64,000 bases of DNA from Oscheius dolichura. Taxonomy: Eukaryota; Nematoda; Chromadorea; Rhabditida; Rhabditidae. The notes under the pieces were generated by a model that worked only from the letters and a program-made list of their open reading frames with translations, made no database searches and was not told where the DNA came from. The stretch's first letter is position 1. Each line of letters begins with the position of its first letter. The DNA is taken from contig OW051494.1 in assembly GCA_932521035.1 (NCBI GenBank), forward strand, positions 10,588,001-10,652,000, in the 5' to 3' direction. The translations under genes were made by a program, and so were the position numbers. Below are positions 52,914-62,397 of the stretch, one piece after another.

Positions 52914-55227
52914 ATGAGTATTTTCTTTTCTCTTTCAGTCGTCATTCAACTAATTTTAGGACTTTTGCATAAATTTTATTTGCTACTACTTCTTACAATT
53001 GGCTGTATAATTATCTACCCGTATTTATTTTACGAAGATACGGATAAAAAATCGGAAAAGATGACGATGGTAACTCACGAGACGCCCAAATCCACCGAAC
53101 CTAATCAAACTCGATGGTTGGAGACGCTCAAATTGGAGCCAAAGATGTAAGTTTGGTTAGGAAACACTGTAGGGTCTGAAAAAGGCGGGAACTTCGAATT
53201 TCGCCGTCTGGGAGCTCTAATTTCGCGCTAGGACTCAAACCTGTCGCAATCTCGGACTACCTCCTCTTTTGACAGAAAAATATAATTTCAGGATCAATTT
53301 GACAGATCCCCGTGTCTCTCCGAAGGCTACAATGATCATAATAATCCCAATTGAACCCCATATGGAAGAGAGAAGAGCCGAGATCCGGGACAGCTGGGCC
53401 AATTCCAATAATTCTCACGCTATTCGGGTATTTTCCCATATTTTTCCCTATAAATCATATCAGGATGGACTTGTTTCCGTAATTTTTGCCGTAAATTGCG
53501 ACAACTACACCCAGCAGCTGATAAAAGAAGAAAATAGAAAGTACAGGGATATTCTGATGGCCAGAGGCCGGGAAACATACAAGGGACTGGTCTATAAGCT
53601 GTTGCTCGTCTATAAATGGATCACAAAGTATTACCCGCTGGCGGATGTCGCCAAAGTCGACACCGACGTGATGTTGGAGGTTGATAGAGTTAGTTGTTCC
53701 CTAATTTAATAACCAAAACCAGCCGGTTCGACCCCCCTGCGGGGGGTCTTCGGCTGGACGTTGGCTGCGCCAACTGTGGTTTTACCTCGCGCTTGGAAGC
53801 CCCGTCCGCTCTTCCCCTTCTCCCCGTTCAGTCCATTCCCCCTCCTCCCGTCTGGTCCTTTCCCTTTCTCCCTGTCCAGTCTCTTCCGTTCCGTCCTCCC
53901 CGTTCCTCCCTTTGTTCCACTCTCGCAGTCCCTTGCCCGTTTCCTCTTCTCCTCTTCCCGAACAGTTCTTTCTACCGAGTTCCTCCCTCCCCTTCCTTCT
54001 TCTCTCCCTCCCGCTCTCTTCACTTCCCCCAACCATCTACCTCTGCTGTCCACACCATTCCCTCTACCTCACCGTCCCTCCCTTGGTGTTTCCTATCTTA
54101 CCAATTCGCCCGCGTCCGTTCTGCTCGGTTGTGATTGATCAAAGGATAATCACTCGTGAGGTGAGCTGTCGTTCGTCTCTTCCTCCATTCTCACGTGCTC
54201 CTCAATGTCCTTCCCTTCCAAGTATCTTTCGTTCCGCATCCACCCGGCCCGCCCTGCTCTGACCTCGTCAGCGGTGTTATCATCAAACTGAAGTTATAGC
54301 TAAATAGACAAAGTAAAAGAAGTTACTCAACGGGGGAACCGAACCTTCGACCCCTCGATTGGGGGTCCAACCACGATCGGGTCCCACACCGAAAACATTT
54401 TATAACAAAACAAAAATGCTAAACAGACAAAGCGAAAGAAATTGGTCGAAGGAGGAACCGAACCGTAGCCCTGCCGGTTGGGGTCCCACCGCGAACGGGT
54501 CCCGCAACCAAAAATACTTCAGGAATACTTGGGCAGTGTCGAGGACCTCAAAACAAAAAAGCAAAAAGATTTGACAGCGGCGGGGATCGAATCCGCGACC
54601 TCTCCGACCGCGCGCCCGTCCTCTTAGCCACTACACCATGAAATTTCGACATGTCGAGTCACAAACGGACACCGTAGCGCTTTAAATAATAGGGATGTTT
54701 ACCGCCAAAATACAAACGGTTAAAAATAATCCCTTGACCTGTATCTGGTCAGTAGAGCACCCGCCTGTGGGGGATTAAGAAATTTATCCCTTTACCGTCG
54801 GACACTTTCCCATCGGACAGACAAACAAACAGACAAACAGACAGACAAACACCATAGCACTTTAATAGTAAGGGATAATAATTTCCAGCTCTACCGAGCA
54901 GTCAACAAAGAAGTTCACTTCTCTCGCTTTATTATGGGCTTCTTATGGGAAAATGTACAGGCTCACCGGGATCCCTATGACCCTTGGTACATCCCGGCCT
55001 CTTCCTACTCCCCGGAAATTCTTCCCACCTATGTCAACGGTCCCCTCTACGTCTTCTCCGCCCCAGCTCTAAAAGCCATCCTCCTGGAGGCTCCCCATTA
55101 TCGGGTCTTCGAAGTGGAGGACGTTCTTTTCACTGGAACACTGGCCGAAGCTGCCAGTGTTACACGAATCGCCCTGGATGGGGTTTATTACAGAGTGGTG
55201 AGGTTTTTGGACTCATCGAATGAGTAG
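52914..55227 (+). CDS. GT31 (beta-1,3-galactosyltransferase-like) enzyme, copy 2 (322 aa, 3 exons)
   Basis: Exons 52914-53146, 53292-53688 and 54889-55227 give 323 codons. The membrane anchor FYLLLLLTIGCIIIYPYLFY is followed by a stem with TEPNQTRWLETLK, then the same catalytic core as copy 1 (one residue differs in the core exon, Tyr for Arg, within the possible mini-intron 53428-53463; the last 97 residues are identical). DxD is in VAKVDTDVM. The intron before the last exon has grown from about 43 bases to 1200 by an insertion (53719-54875). Splice sites are intact, so the gene may still be functional. Its first exon is clearly diverged from copy 1. Confidence 0.85.
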
Positions 55228-55344
55228 AATTTAGCCAGAAAATCAGCGCTGTATGGAATCGAAGCCAACAATTATCGGCTATCCGATCCACGATCTCAAG
55301 ATAGGCGTCCGGCTAGAATATGAGAGGATGAAGACGATACCGTG
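53261..55344 (+). repeat. Inverted-duplication arm 2 (927 bp plus 1157-bp insertion)
   Basis: Partner of 49331-50257. It begins CTCCTCTTTTGACAG and ends GAAGACGATACCGTG. Length minus the insertion is 927 bp, exactly the other arm's length. About 3 kb separates the arms. Confidence 0.9.
53719..54875 (+). mobile_element. Composite insertion in the last intron of GT31 copy 2
   Basis: It is defined precisely by comparison with copy 1. In order: a 5' hairpin (CCAGCCGG with GACCCCCC against GGGGGGTC); a 450-base pyrimidine-rich stretch; two roughly 105-base direct repeats containing GGGGAACCGAACCTTCGAC-like and GTCCCACACCGA-like text; a minus-strand tRNA-like segment (54574-54645, B-box GGATTCGATCC, A-box-like TGGTGTAGTGGC); and a tail of GACAGACAAACA repeats followed by CATAGCACTTTAATAGTAAG. 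Such tails are seen at the 3' ends of some non-LTR elements and their SINEs (inference). There is no coding region and no clear target duplication. Confidence 0.7.
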
Positions 55345-55439
55345 TCGGAAAAGTACGTGAACTACTCGGCAGACACCAGCTTTCTTTTGAAAATCTTCAG
55401 TTATTTTGAATAATAAACGTTCTATCTGTTTTCTTGACT

Positions 55440-55885
55440 CAAGTAATCGTAGGTTTGGGATCGAATTTCATAATACCGCAGATTTTGAAATTTTAAATCT
55501 TCCGTGTTTCAAAATCGTCCTGGTGTTGTTGAATACTAAGGGCTACGGCTACGGGACTCACTTCAGCGTGACCAACTCGACGAGGCGATTCCAACGAGCT
55601 ATCGGACTTCCATTCTAGTCAAGATTTCGGGCCGTGGCTCCTCCATCAGTCTCGGAAGGGGATAACTCAAGTGAGACTGCTGGGGAGGGTTAGTATGGGG
55701 CCTATTTCAGGTCGAAATACGTGCAGGGGATTCATTCTGGCTGAGATAAAAACATCATCTTGTAGAGCTCGAAGAGCTCTTTCTAACGGTATATAATAGA
55801 TCCACAGAAGTGGAGAAGTTCGGACGGAGTCATTCGATTCTTGTCCAGGAGCTTCGGTTGGATATAGGCCGCCCTCGGGGTACCA
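55440..55885 (-). repeat. Dispersed repeat R1
   Basis: Minus-oriented long form lacking the tail: ATCTTCCGTGTTTCAAAATC, GGCCGTGGCTCCTCCATCAG, CTATTTCAGGTCGAAATACG, then GAGCTCTTTCTAACGGTATA and GTCATTCGATTCTTGTCCAG. Confidence 0.7.
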
Positions 55886-55957
55886 CAGGGGGGTTCCGCC
55901 TTACTCACCTTCCGGCTATCTTTTTCCCATAGGATTAATAACATTTATAGATTCCCC

Positions 55958-57212
55958 TCAGTACACATACTTGAAAACATTCTGATAATCAGCGGGGAAT
56001 GCCATCGCGAAGGCCGTGGTGATGTTGGTTACCGTATCCATGAGCAGTTTCTGTTTCTCGGCGGGAACCTGGGCCATAATTTTCGGCATGGATATTTCAC
56101 AAGTCTTGGTGAAGTTGTTGTTGGTGTTCTTGTCCGCCTGGATAAATACCGACTTCATCTGGGCGGCCTTATTCGGGGTGAAGTTCTTGGTCCCCAGTTT
56201 ACCATACTGGTAGTCTAGGTACTTTTTCAGGGAGGTGCGATGGACACAGAAGTTTTGACAGGCCGTGGAGGCGGCGGCCGGCTTGGAGACCGGGTCAGTG
56301 TTGTTGACCTTCACTCCGGAGCCGAGCTGAATTCATTTTGGGAGGTTTTTGGGAGGGAAAACATACAAATTGCTTAGAATTGGAGAAAGTCGTGCACTGG
56401 TTCTTGCAGAGGGTCACATTTCGGGCGCCGTTCAGATTTTGTGTTGCCTGAAGGTAAAATACTTGAGGGAGAAAGTCGTAGATTAATATTTATACAAATA
56501 TTACCGTACTAAAGGTTGTTAGACGTTTAAAAGTTCACATAAATCGGGCCAGTACCGGTAGTACGGCCTATGGTGATCTCTATAGGCTTATCTCCCCAAC
56601 TGGATGGAATTTCGGGGTAATTTTGGAGTCTACAGAAAGAGCAGGAAATTCTGAGTGATCCTGATGGTTCACGTTTGGAAAGAGGACATGTTTTAGTGGG
56701 AAATACCATTTTCTTTCCCAGGGAAAAGGCTCTCATTATCTATTGGGTCTTTTCAGGTTCAAAAGCTATGCTCCACCCTATAAAGATGGAATTTCTTGGT
56801 GAAAACTATATCTACTGAAAGAGGAGAAAATTCGACATAAGAGAACTATAATATCTTTCCAGAAATTAAATATTTCCCTAGTCGTATGCCCGATTTTTCT
56901 CTACCGTGGGGAGTACTAGTACTGTAGCGCCCTTCTTTGGTTTCGGGATGGATTTGAGGACGGGGATATCTCCATTTCTGGGTCAAGGACAGTTTTTCTA
57001 GGCAAATAAACAACGGGGTCCAATATGACCATAAAATAATATGGTATAAAGCCTTCATTTGGGTTAATACCCCCTCTATAAGGTCAAAAACCGACCGTCT
57101 TTAGCCCAGCAGCATCAGTATACTTGAAGAACCGTTTAACAGCCGGCTGGGTCATATTTTGGGCCATAAGACTGGTCAGAACCATGCAGAGTATCAAGAA
57201 GAGACGAATCAT
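55958..57212 (-). CDS. Secreted Cys-containing protein of unknown family (188 aa, 3 exons)
   Basis: Minus-strand exons 57096-57212, 56367-56447 and 55958-56326 give 189 codons. A signal peptide (MIRLFLILCMVLTSLMAQ) is followed by a mature part with Cys pairs spaced C-x3-C (TLCKNQCT, ACQNFCVH) and a further single Cys, and helical C-terminal half (AEKQKLLMDTVTNITTAFAM). Several NxS/T sites occur. The pattern suggests a disulfide-stabilised extracellular helical protein of a nematode-specific family, but I cannot name it. Intron 1 is 648 bases and could hide another exon. Confidence 0.75.
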
Positions 57213-57429
57213 GGTCCCGGGAAGAAGCAGAGCCGTGTGACAAGACCAGCACGCGGACCAGGATTACCCATTTTGATCTCTACCCTCTGCTCGTAATCCA
57301 GTTCACACGCTGTCCAATCCCTTCTAATTATGACCAATTTTTTTCAAAATTCGAAAGAGCGAAGGGTTAGGTTCATTTATTATCGGGAATATACAGAAAA
57401 AAATGAACAAATTTTCGAAAAAAAGAGGG

Positions 57430-57746
57430 TTACATTGGCTGGGAGCCGTCGGCTGGGTTCCCACCACCTGCGGCACCCATCGGATCGCTGTTACTTCCCA
57501 TAGCTCCTCCAGAATTTATTCCACCAGCAGCTCCGCTTGGATCCGAATCTATGGGCATTGCTCCGCTTGGATTCATCATATTAGCCGAGGCTCCTGCACC
57601 GCCATTCACATCCGTGTCACCAGAAGCCACGGGGGAATGATTATCAGGCCGGGAGAGGACCGTCAAAACTGGAAAAGGTTCTTTCAAAGGAAAAGGAAGG
57701 AAAACGAACCATGACAAAGGACAAAAATGAGTACAAGGGGAGACAT
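57430..57746 (-). CDS. Small secreted Gly/Ala/Ser-rich protein (91 aa, 2 exons)
   Basis: Minus-strand exons 57710-57746 and 57430-57668 give 92 codons. A short hydrophobic signal (MSPLVLIFVLCHVLTVLS) is followed by a low-complexity mature chain with repeats of NPSGAMP, DPSGAAGG and DPMGAAGG. An AATAAA signal lies about 50 bases after the stop (near 57375). No family is recognised; it is likely disordered and extracellular. Confidence 0.65.
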
Positions 57747-58176
57747 GCTGCCGCTATTTCTAACTGCAGAGCGGGAGGCTTTTAACCTACAAATTGACTG
57801 GCGGTAAACAGGAAACCGGACGACAATGGCATGAATGACGATTTGTTTATTATAGGGAGTGAGAAGAACCATTAAACTTCGGGAGGGCAAAGGGATAAAA
57901 ACATAAACAACTCAATTATGGGACCGAAAGGTCTCTCCAGGGTTTGAGAGATCAAGAAAAGGAAACCCCCAAAGGGGCACGGGGAATTCGGCGGAGCGTT
58001 CCGATTTAGCTGGTGGCTTCAAAAAGAGCATCCCGTTTTTAGCTAGTGGCTTCAAAAAGAGCGTTTAGTTTGCATATGGGTTTTAGCGGGGGCATGACAA
58101 TTTTTGCGATGGATTGAAGCTAGTTCTTTCATTTTTTCCCTATTTTTATTTAAACATTACGTAACACACGATAGAA
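57747..58176. other. Intergenic stretch, nothing recognised
   Basis: It contains a short direct repeat (TAGCTGGTGGCTTCAAAAAG and TAGCTAGTGGCTTCAAAAAG near 58009 and 58043). The minus-strand polyadenylation signal of the next gene is at about 58144. Confidence 0.4.
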
Positions 58177-59335
58177 TTAGTAGGGAGTGTCCTGTCTCTG
58201 CCCAAAAGCCTTTCTCTTCTCCTTGAGCTCTAGAACGGGCCTGGAGAGGCGATGGTCATCTAGCACAGGAACTACCCTCTCCTGTACCAATTTTAGGCCA
58301 ACAAATCGGATAAAAAGATATTGAACAAAGCAGTGGAGAAGGAAGATGGCCACAGAAAGACCGGGGAGGGTCCAGGAGTTGATAACGGAGGTCTTGTGCT
58401 GGACCAGGAAGTTCTGACAGTAGTGGGAGGCGCCCTTCGCCGAATTGGGACAATCTTCGATGATTTTGCAGCCACATGGAGCGATGAAGAGGAGAAATAG
58501 GGAGAAGCAGAAGTGCAGAGGGTAGAAAATGGTCACTCCAGTGGCTATCTGAAAAAAATGGAGGTTTTGACGGATTGGGAGGGGAATTCGGGGGAGCCAC
58601 AACTTTAGAGACATTCTCTAACTTTTTATGCTCCCGCCAAAGGTTTCATTAGTGCATTTCTGGTCATAATGCCGTTGTTAGGCGAAAGCTCAGGGAAAAA
58701 ACCTCAGAACGCGAATTTTTTGGCTAAAACCAAGTCCGAGCCTTTTCAAGAAGAAAACGGCCGTCCAACCTTACTTTTGTGGTTGGAAAGGACATTTTCT
58801 TGAATTGAGCGCGTATTTTCAGGCAGAGGGGTTGGGAAGAATGACACTTGCCCTTTACATCCCGTTTTCTGGGCAAGAGTCGCGCTCTTCGGGACCTTTT
58901 ACCAATTTTAGGGTCAAATTCTTCCAATTTTCCATTTTGTCCTTATAAATCTGTAAATCGCGGCCGTTTTTGAATAAAAGGTCCCGAAACGACCGGCTCT
59001 TGGGTTGGAAATGAACTTGGAAGCCAAGATAATGGGAAAAACTCACAATTTTGGCCATTTCCATCTTGGATTTTTCGACTTTTCCCTCCGGGACGGTGTA
59101 GCTAGCAATTCCCGGGTAGACGCTCTTCAGAAGAGATTTGAAAAATAAAGCGATGAAGTACAGCCCGGCAAAGAGAAGAAGAGTCCACCATTGGAGGAAG
59201 GAACCCGCGTAGGTGATGGTCAAAATTAGCCCGAGAGTGAAGATTATAGAGAGGAGAATATTCAAAATTATGAGGAAAATAGCCTGAAGACTTCTTGTGG
59301 TGAGAAATAGGTTAACATACCAATCCTTTGCCCAT
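58177..59335 (-). CDS. Tetraspan membrane protein of unknown family (207 aa, 3 exons)
   Basis: Minus-strand exons 59321-59335, 59047-59283 and 58177-58548 give 208 codons. Four hydrophobic segments: ILLSIIFTLGLILTI, WTLLLFAGLYFIALFF, GVTIFYPLHFCFSLFLLFI and GLSVAIFLLHCFVQYLFI. Between segments 3 and 4 lies a loop with CGCKIIEDC and HYCQNF, probably extracellular with disulfides. The C-terminus is charged. The layout recalls small tetraspan/claudin-like proteins, but no family motif is certain. The 5-codon first exon was chosen because it supplies an in-frame ATG and a GTATG donor. Intron 2 is 498 bases with nothing recognised. Confidence 0.7.
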
Positions 59336-59689
59336 AATGTTTGGCAAAACGCGTCAATAGGAAAGGGGAGAAATGACCACGAGATAGAAAGGAAACCACA
59401 AAAGTACTGGGGAACAGGTTTTCAAGGCAAGGGAGAGAGAGATGTCTTACGACGGCAGGGGCAATTGAAACGGGCTAATCATTAGGTAACACTTTTTAGT
59501 TCCGTCAAATATTAAGAGGGCATTAATTTGGAATGTGGAGAGTGGTGAAAAATGACCACAATAGTCTAATTGTCCGTGGCTTTTCATGGTGGAGGGCCAC
59601 CAATCTTCAATCGGATTTTTCTTCGCAACGAAATTTGTTTTTTTAGGGAAATGATGTCTTAATCATATATCACTAAATTGCTCTCGCCG

Positions 59690-60115
59690 AGCGCTATCCA
59701 GTCCCGTTTACAACTCAGCCAGAATGAGTTTCCTGCACATGTTTGGTTAAGAATAAGCCCTATACCATCAGTCCAATAATCCCTTGTAAAAATGGAACCT
59801 GAAGTTCCCCCGAGACTAATCGTGGGCCATCGTCCTAAGTTCTCCACCTCGGTGGCTCTATCATATACCGTTAGAAAGAGCTCGTCGAGCTCTATCTAGT
59901 CCTGTATTTATCTCCGTCAAAATGATTGCTATGCACCTATTTCAAGTTCAAATAGGAAATTTGAATATTCAAAATATCCTCCCCGGTATCTTTGAGGGTT
60001 ATAGGCTTGGAATGGCCTATTTGAGCCGGGGTTTGTGTTTTTCTTCCCAAATGGACCCCGGTGAAGAATATCTGATAGAAAAATCCATAAAAATGGAACC
60101 TGAAGTTTTCATTCA
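59690..60115 (+). repeat. Dispersed repeat R1
   Basis: Composite copy. A first part resembling the middle of the long form (CAGAATGAGTTTCCTGCACA) is followed by a complete short form from TATCATATACCGTTAGAAAG to AAAATGGAACCTGAAGTTTT. Confidence 0.65.
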
Positions 60116-60458
60116 GCGTTGACCGTAGTGGCTACATTATCACCATGTTCTGGTCTACTTGAACTCCTCCTTCAAAAGAAGGTGATATCATATCATTCTC
60201 CCTCCTAATCTGTTGAATTCATTCAGTCATGCATATGCCGTATAGTTTACTTGGTCGATTATTTTCTTCCCATCCGTAGCTGCTGTTCTAATATCATAGT
60301 CTCGTACATTACGTCCAGATTTAGACCCACTCATTTTTAATCTATCATTTAGCTCACCGTCATTAACTGAAGCCGTAGAACCCGTGGTGGGTATAAACGG
60401 ACCGATTACAGTAGGCTTCGCACTTCCTGGTTCCTGGATTTCGAGACTGCACGCGCCC

Positions 60459-60557
60459 GCGCCCATAAAATCTTGGCAGTTGAATTATTTTTAACCGGGA
60501 GCGCTACAAAATCGTCTCACTTTTATCTTCTTCGTCCTGCCGAGACTTTATGGGTGT
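60459..60557. repeat. Palindromic element 6 with PSE-like arms
   Basis: The arms GCGCCCATAAAATCTTGGCA (60459-60479) and CTGCCGAGACTTTATGGGTG (from 60537) are separated by about 57 bases. Both arms share the G-to-A change in the ACGGG core (ATGGG), a compensatory-looking pair. Confidence 0.68.
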
Positions 60558-60959
60558 GGGAACGTGTGAGAATCCCCACGGCGTCCAATTTCTAGATCAA
60601 GATACATTTTATCAAGTGACGTGTGCTCTTTTGAGGCAGCTCCTCTGAAAGTGGGGGCATTAGCCACAAAGGCGTAGTCATTTGATTATTCACAAGGGGG
60701 TCAACCTTTCGCCCTCGACATTTCCTGGTTTTTTGGCCCCTGGACCACAGTTAGACAATTAGACAGCCGGAATTCTATGAAGTTTGATTTGTCACGATTA
60801 CTTTGTAGTTTTCCAAGAATTCTCCGCCTGATTCAGCTGACTTTTCCCACGTTGTTTGGAGCAGATTCTCATTGCTCTATTGCTCTCGAATTAAATGAAC
60901 TCTCCCGCTCTTTTCCTTTTTAAATATGCTCTTTTCAGATTAAAATACAATAAGATTTA

Positions 60960-61255
60960 ATGAACTCAAGAATACTCTCCCTTCTGCTCGTCTTCGCTTT
61001 CTTTTCTTCCTGTTTTTCCCAAAATTTAAAGCGACTGCCGCCAATTTCTAAACGTTTTATTCGATTTGCCCCGAATTATGCGATGATTAGGGGAACAGCT
61101 AATGGTTTGTTGAAGTTTCGAGTCTAAAAGAGGAAATACAACTTTCAGAGATTTGTTCAGCTCATAACATCAAGGAAATGAAGTCACAGATGGAATTTTA
61201 CCGTAGCCAAATGCAGGAACTTCAATTGAAATTTAATGCCTGCTTGGGACCGTAA
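60960..61255 (+). CDS. Small secreted protein with dibasic sites, possible neuropeptide precursor (83 aa, 2 exons)
   Basis: Exons 60960-61104 and 61149-61255 give 84 codons. A signal peptide (SRILSLLLVFAFFSSCFSQ) is followed by two Lys-Arg dibasic sites (NLKR and ISKR) that would release LPPIS and a chain starting FIRFAPNYAMIRG. The last 40 residues are an amphipathic helix between two Cys (C near 51 and C near 80), which could be a disulfide-closed module. This matches the plan of a prohormone, but there is no amidation signal directly before a dibasic site, so a plain secreted protein is equally possible. Confidence 0.7.
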
Positions 61256-61310
61256 AATCTGAAGAAAAAGACAGGAATTGTGTATAAATATGCTATAAAA
61301 CTTGGTTTAA

Positions 61311-61610
61311 AGGAACTGTCAGGGACCTCGGCGCCGGGGGGCAGTGATCCCGTGGCGACTGCCCCCACAAGCGTCCCTTGCCTCTGGCGCGCATTTGAAT
61401 TTCGAACGTTTTAGCGCATTACTTTGTATTTTATAGCGTTTTCTTGATCTGCCTTCTACTATTGATGAAAAGTAAGGCCAAGTGATCAAAATAAACGTTA
61501 AAAAAACCAAAGAAACGTGTGCATTGCGCATGCGTGAAAAACTCTTTTCCCGGGCTTTCTCAAAGCCCACGAAAATCTACAGTCAGCTTCCTAGGTCCCT
61601 GACAGTTCCT
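61311..61610. mobile_element. TTAA-flanked MITE (300 bp, piggyBac-like)
   Basis: Terminal inverted repeats AGGAACTGTCAGGGACCT and AGGTCCCTGACAGTTCCT are each flanked by TTAA (61307-61310 and 61611-61614), the target duplication typical of piggyBac-superfamily elements. The interior is non-coding. It lies 50 bases after the small secreted gene. Confidence 0.85.
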
Positions 61611-61772
61611 TTAAATTTTGGAAAATAAATATATTGCTCAAAAATCCATGTATTTTTCTTTATCCAAGCGTCTGGAACCCCTACCAAAGTTTGGGGTCCC
61701 TTTGGTCAAGACTGACCGGGTCGTTTCGGTCAAAAATGGAAATAAAGCCGCTCCGGGACCATTTCCCCGGCT

Positions 61773-62397
61773 ATGATTCTGCTTCTCCAGTTGCTCTTCT
61801 TTCCATCTCATCTCATCGTCTCCTGTCTAAAATGGAAGGAAGCAAAAGAGCCGCAGGCTCCACAACAGCCGCTGGCCTCCGTTCCCATGGTGGTCACATC
61901 TGGTAAACGACACTTTGCTCGAATTTTGAGAACCCGGAAGTCAGTTTATCCTGTTGCGAACTCTTTTCGTGACCTAAAAAGGTGTCTACAGTTGAATATT
62001 TTCAATTTTGTGGGGGGCGGGATCCCGGCGACGCAGGGAAAAGTGCTCCTTTTCTAAAAAAAGGGTTCCACCGGCTTCCCAGGTCAATTTTTCAGAAACC
62101 TTTTAGTATCATTAAAAAGTGCAGAAAATTCTGTATATGGTAGCCTTGGTACTTTTGTGAAAAATGGCCTTTTTAGCTCTATATGGCCAAATGTTCCCGG
62201 GGGTAACTACTACGGCGGAGTCTTTATGCCTTTTTGGTCGATTTTAGGACCAAAAACTCGCGGATTTTTGGGGCATAGTTCCAGTTTTTAATCTTCTGCG
62301 TTCAGGAAAAGAGATGAAAAGCCACAGAAGTAAAACGATTTCCCTCCACGAGGACGAGTCCCAGCCTGAAGGAGCCGGCCCTACCGGGAAGAAGTAG
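61773..62397 (+). CDS. Small secreted or membrane-anchored protein (73 aa, 2 exons)
   Basis: Exons 61773-61902 and 62306-62397 give 74 codons. A hydrophobic start (MILLLQLLFFPSHLIVSCL) is followed by a polar Gln/Pro/Lys-rich chain (KEAKEPQAPQQPLASVP) and a charged end (HEDESQPEGAGPTGKK). An AATAAA lies at about 62456. The intron is 403 bases. No family is recognised. Confidence 0.55.

Larger units (their letters stand above)
59336..60959. other. Gene-free stretch
   Basis: It holds an R1 copy (59690-60115) and palindromic element 6 (60459-60557). A minus-strand open frame 60227-60466 has an acceptor-like CGTGCAG at its start but no upstream exon could be found. Confidence 0.45.

Noticed and set aside
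53706-54262. Overlapping Pro/Ser-rich and Arg/Glu-rich frames on both strands
   Set aside because: Explained by the pyrimidine-rich low-complexity part of the insertion in GT31 copy 2.
54574-54645. tRNA gene on the minus strand
   Set aside because: Good A-box and B-box-like text, but the anticodon arm and acceptor stem do not pair convincingly; kept as tRNA-derived sequence inside an insertion.
60227-60466. Terminal exon of a minus-strand gene
   Set aside because: The acceptor-like CGTGCAG falls at the edge of palindromic element 6 and no upstream exon or homology was found.
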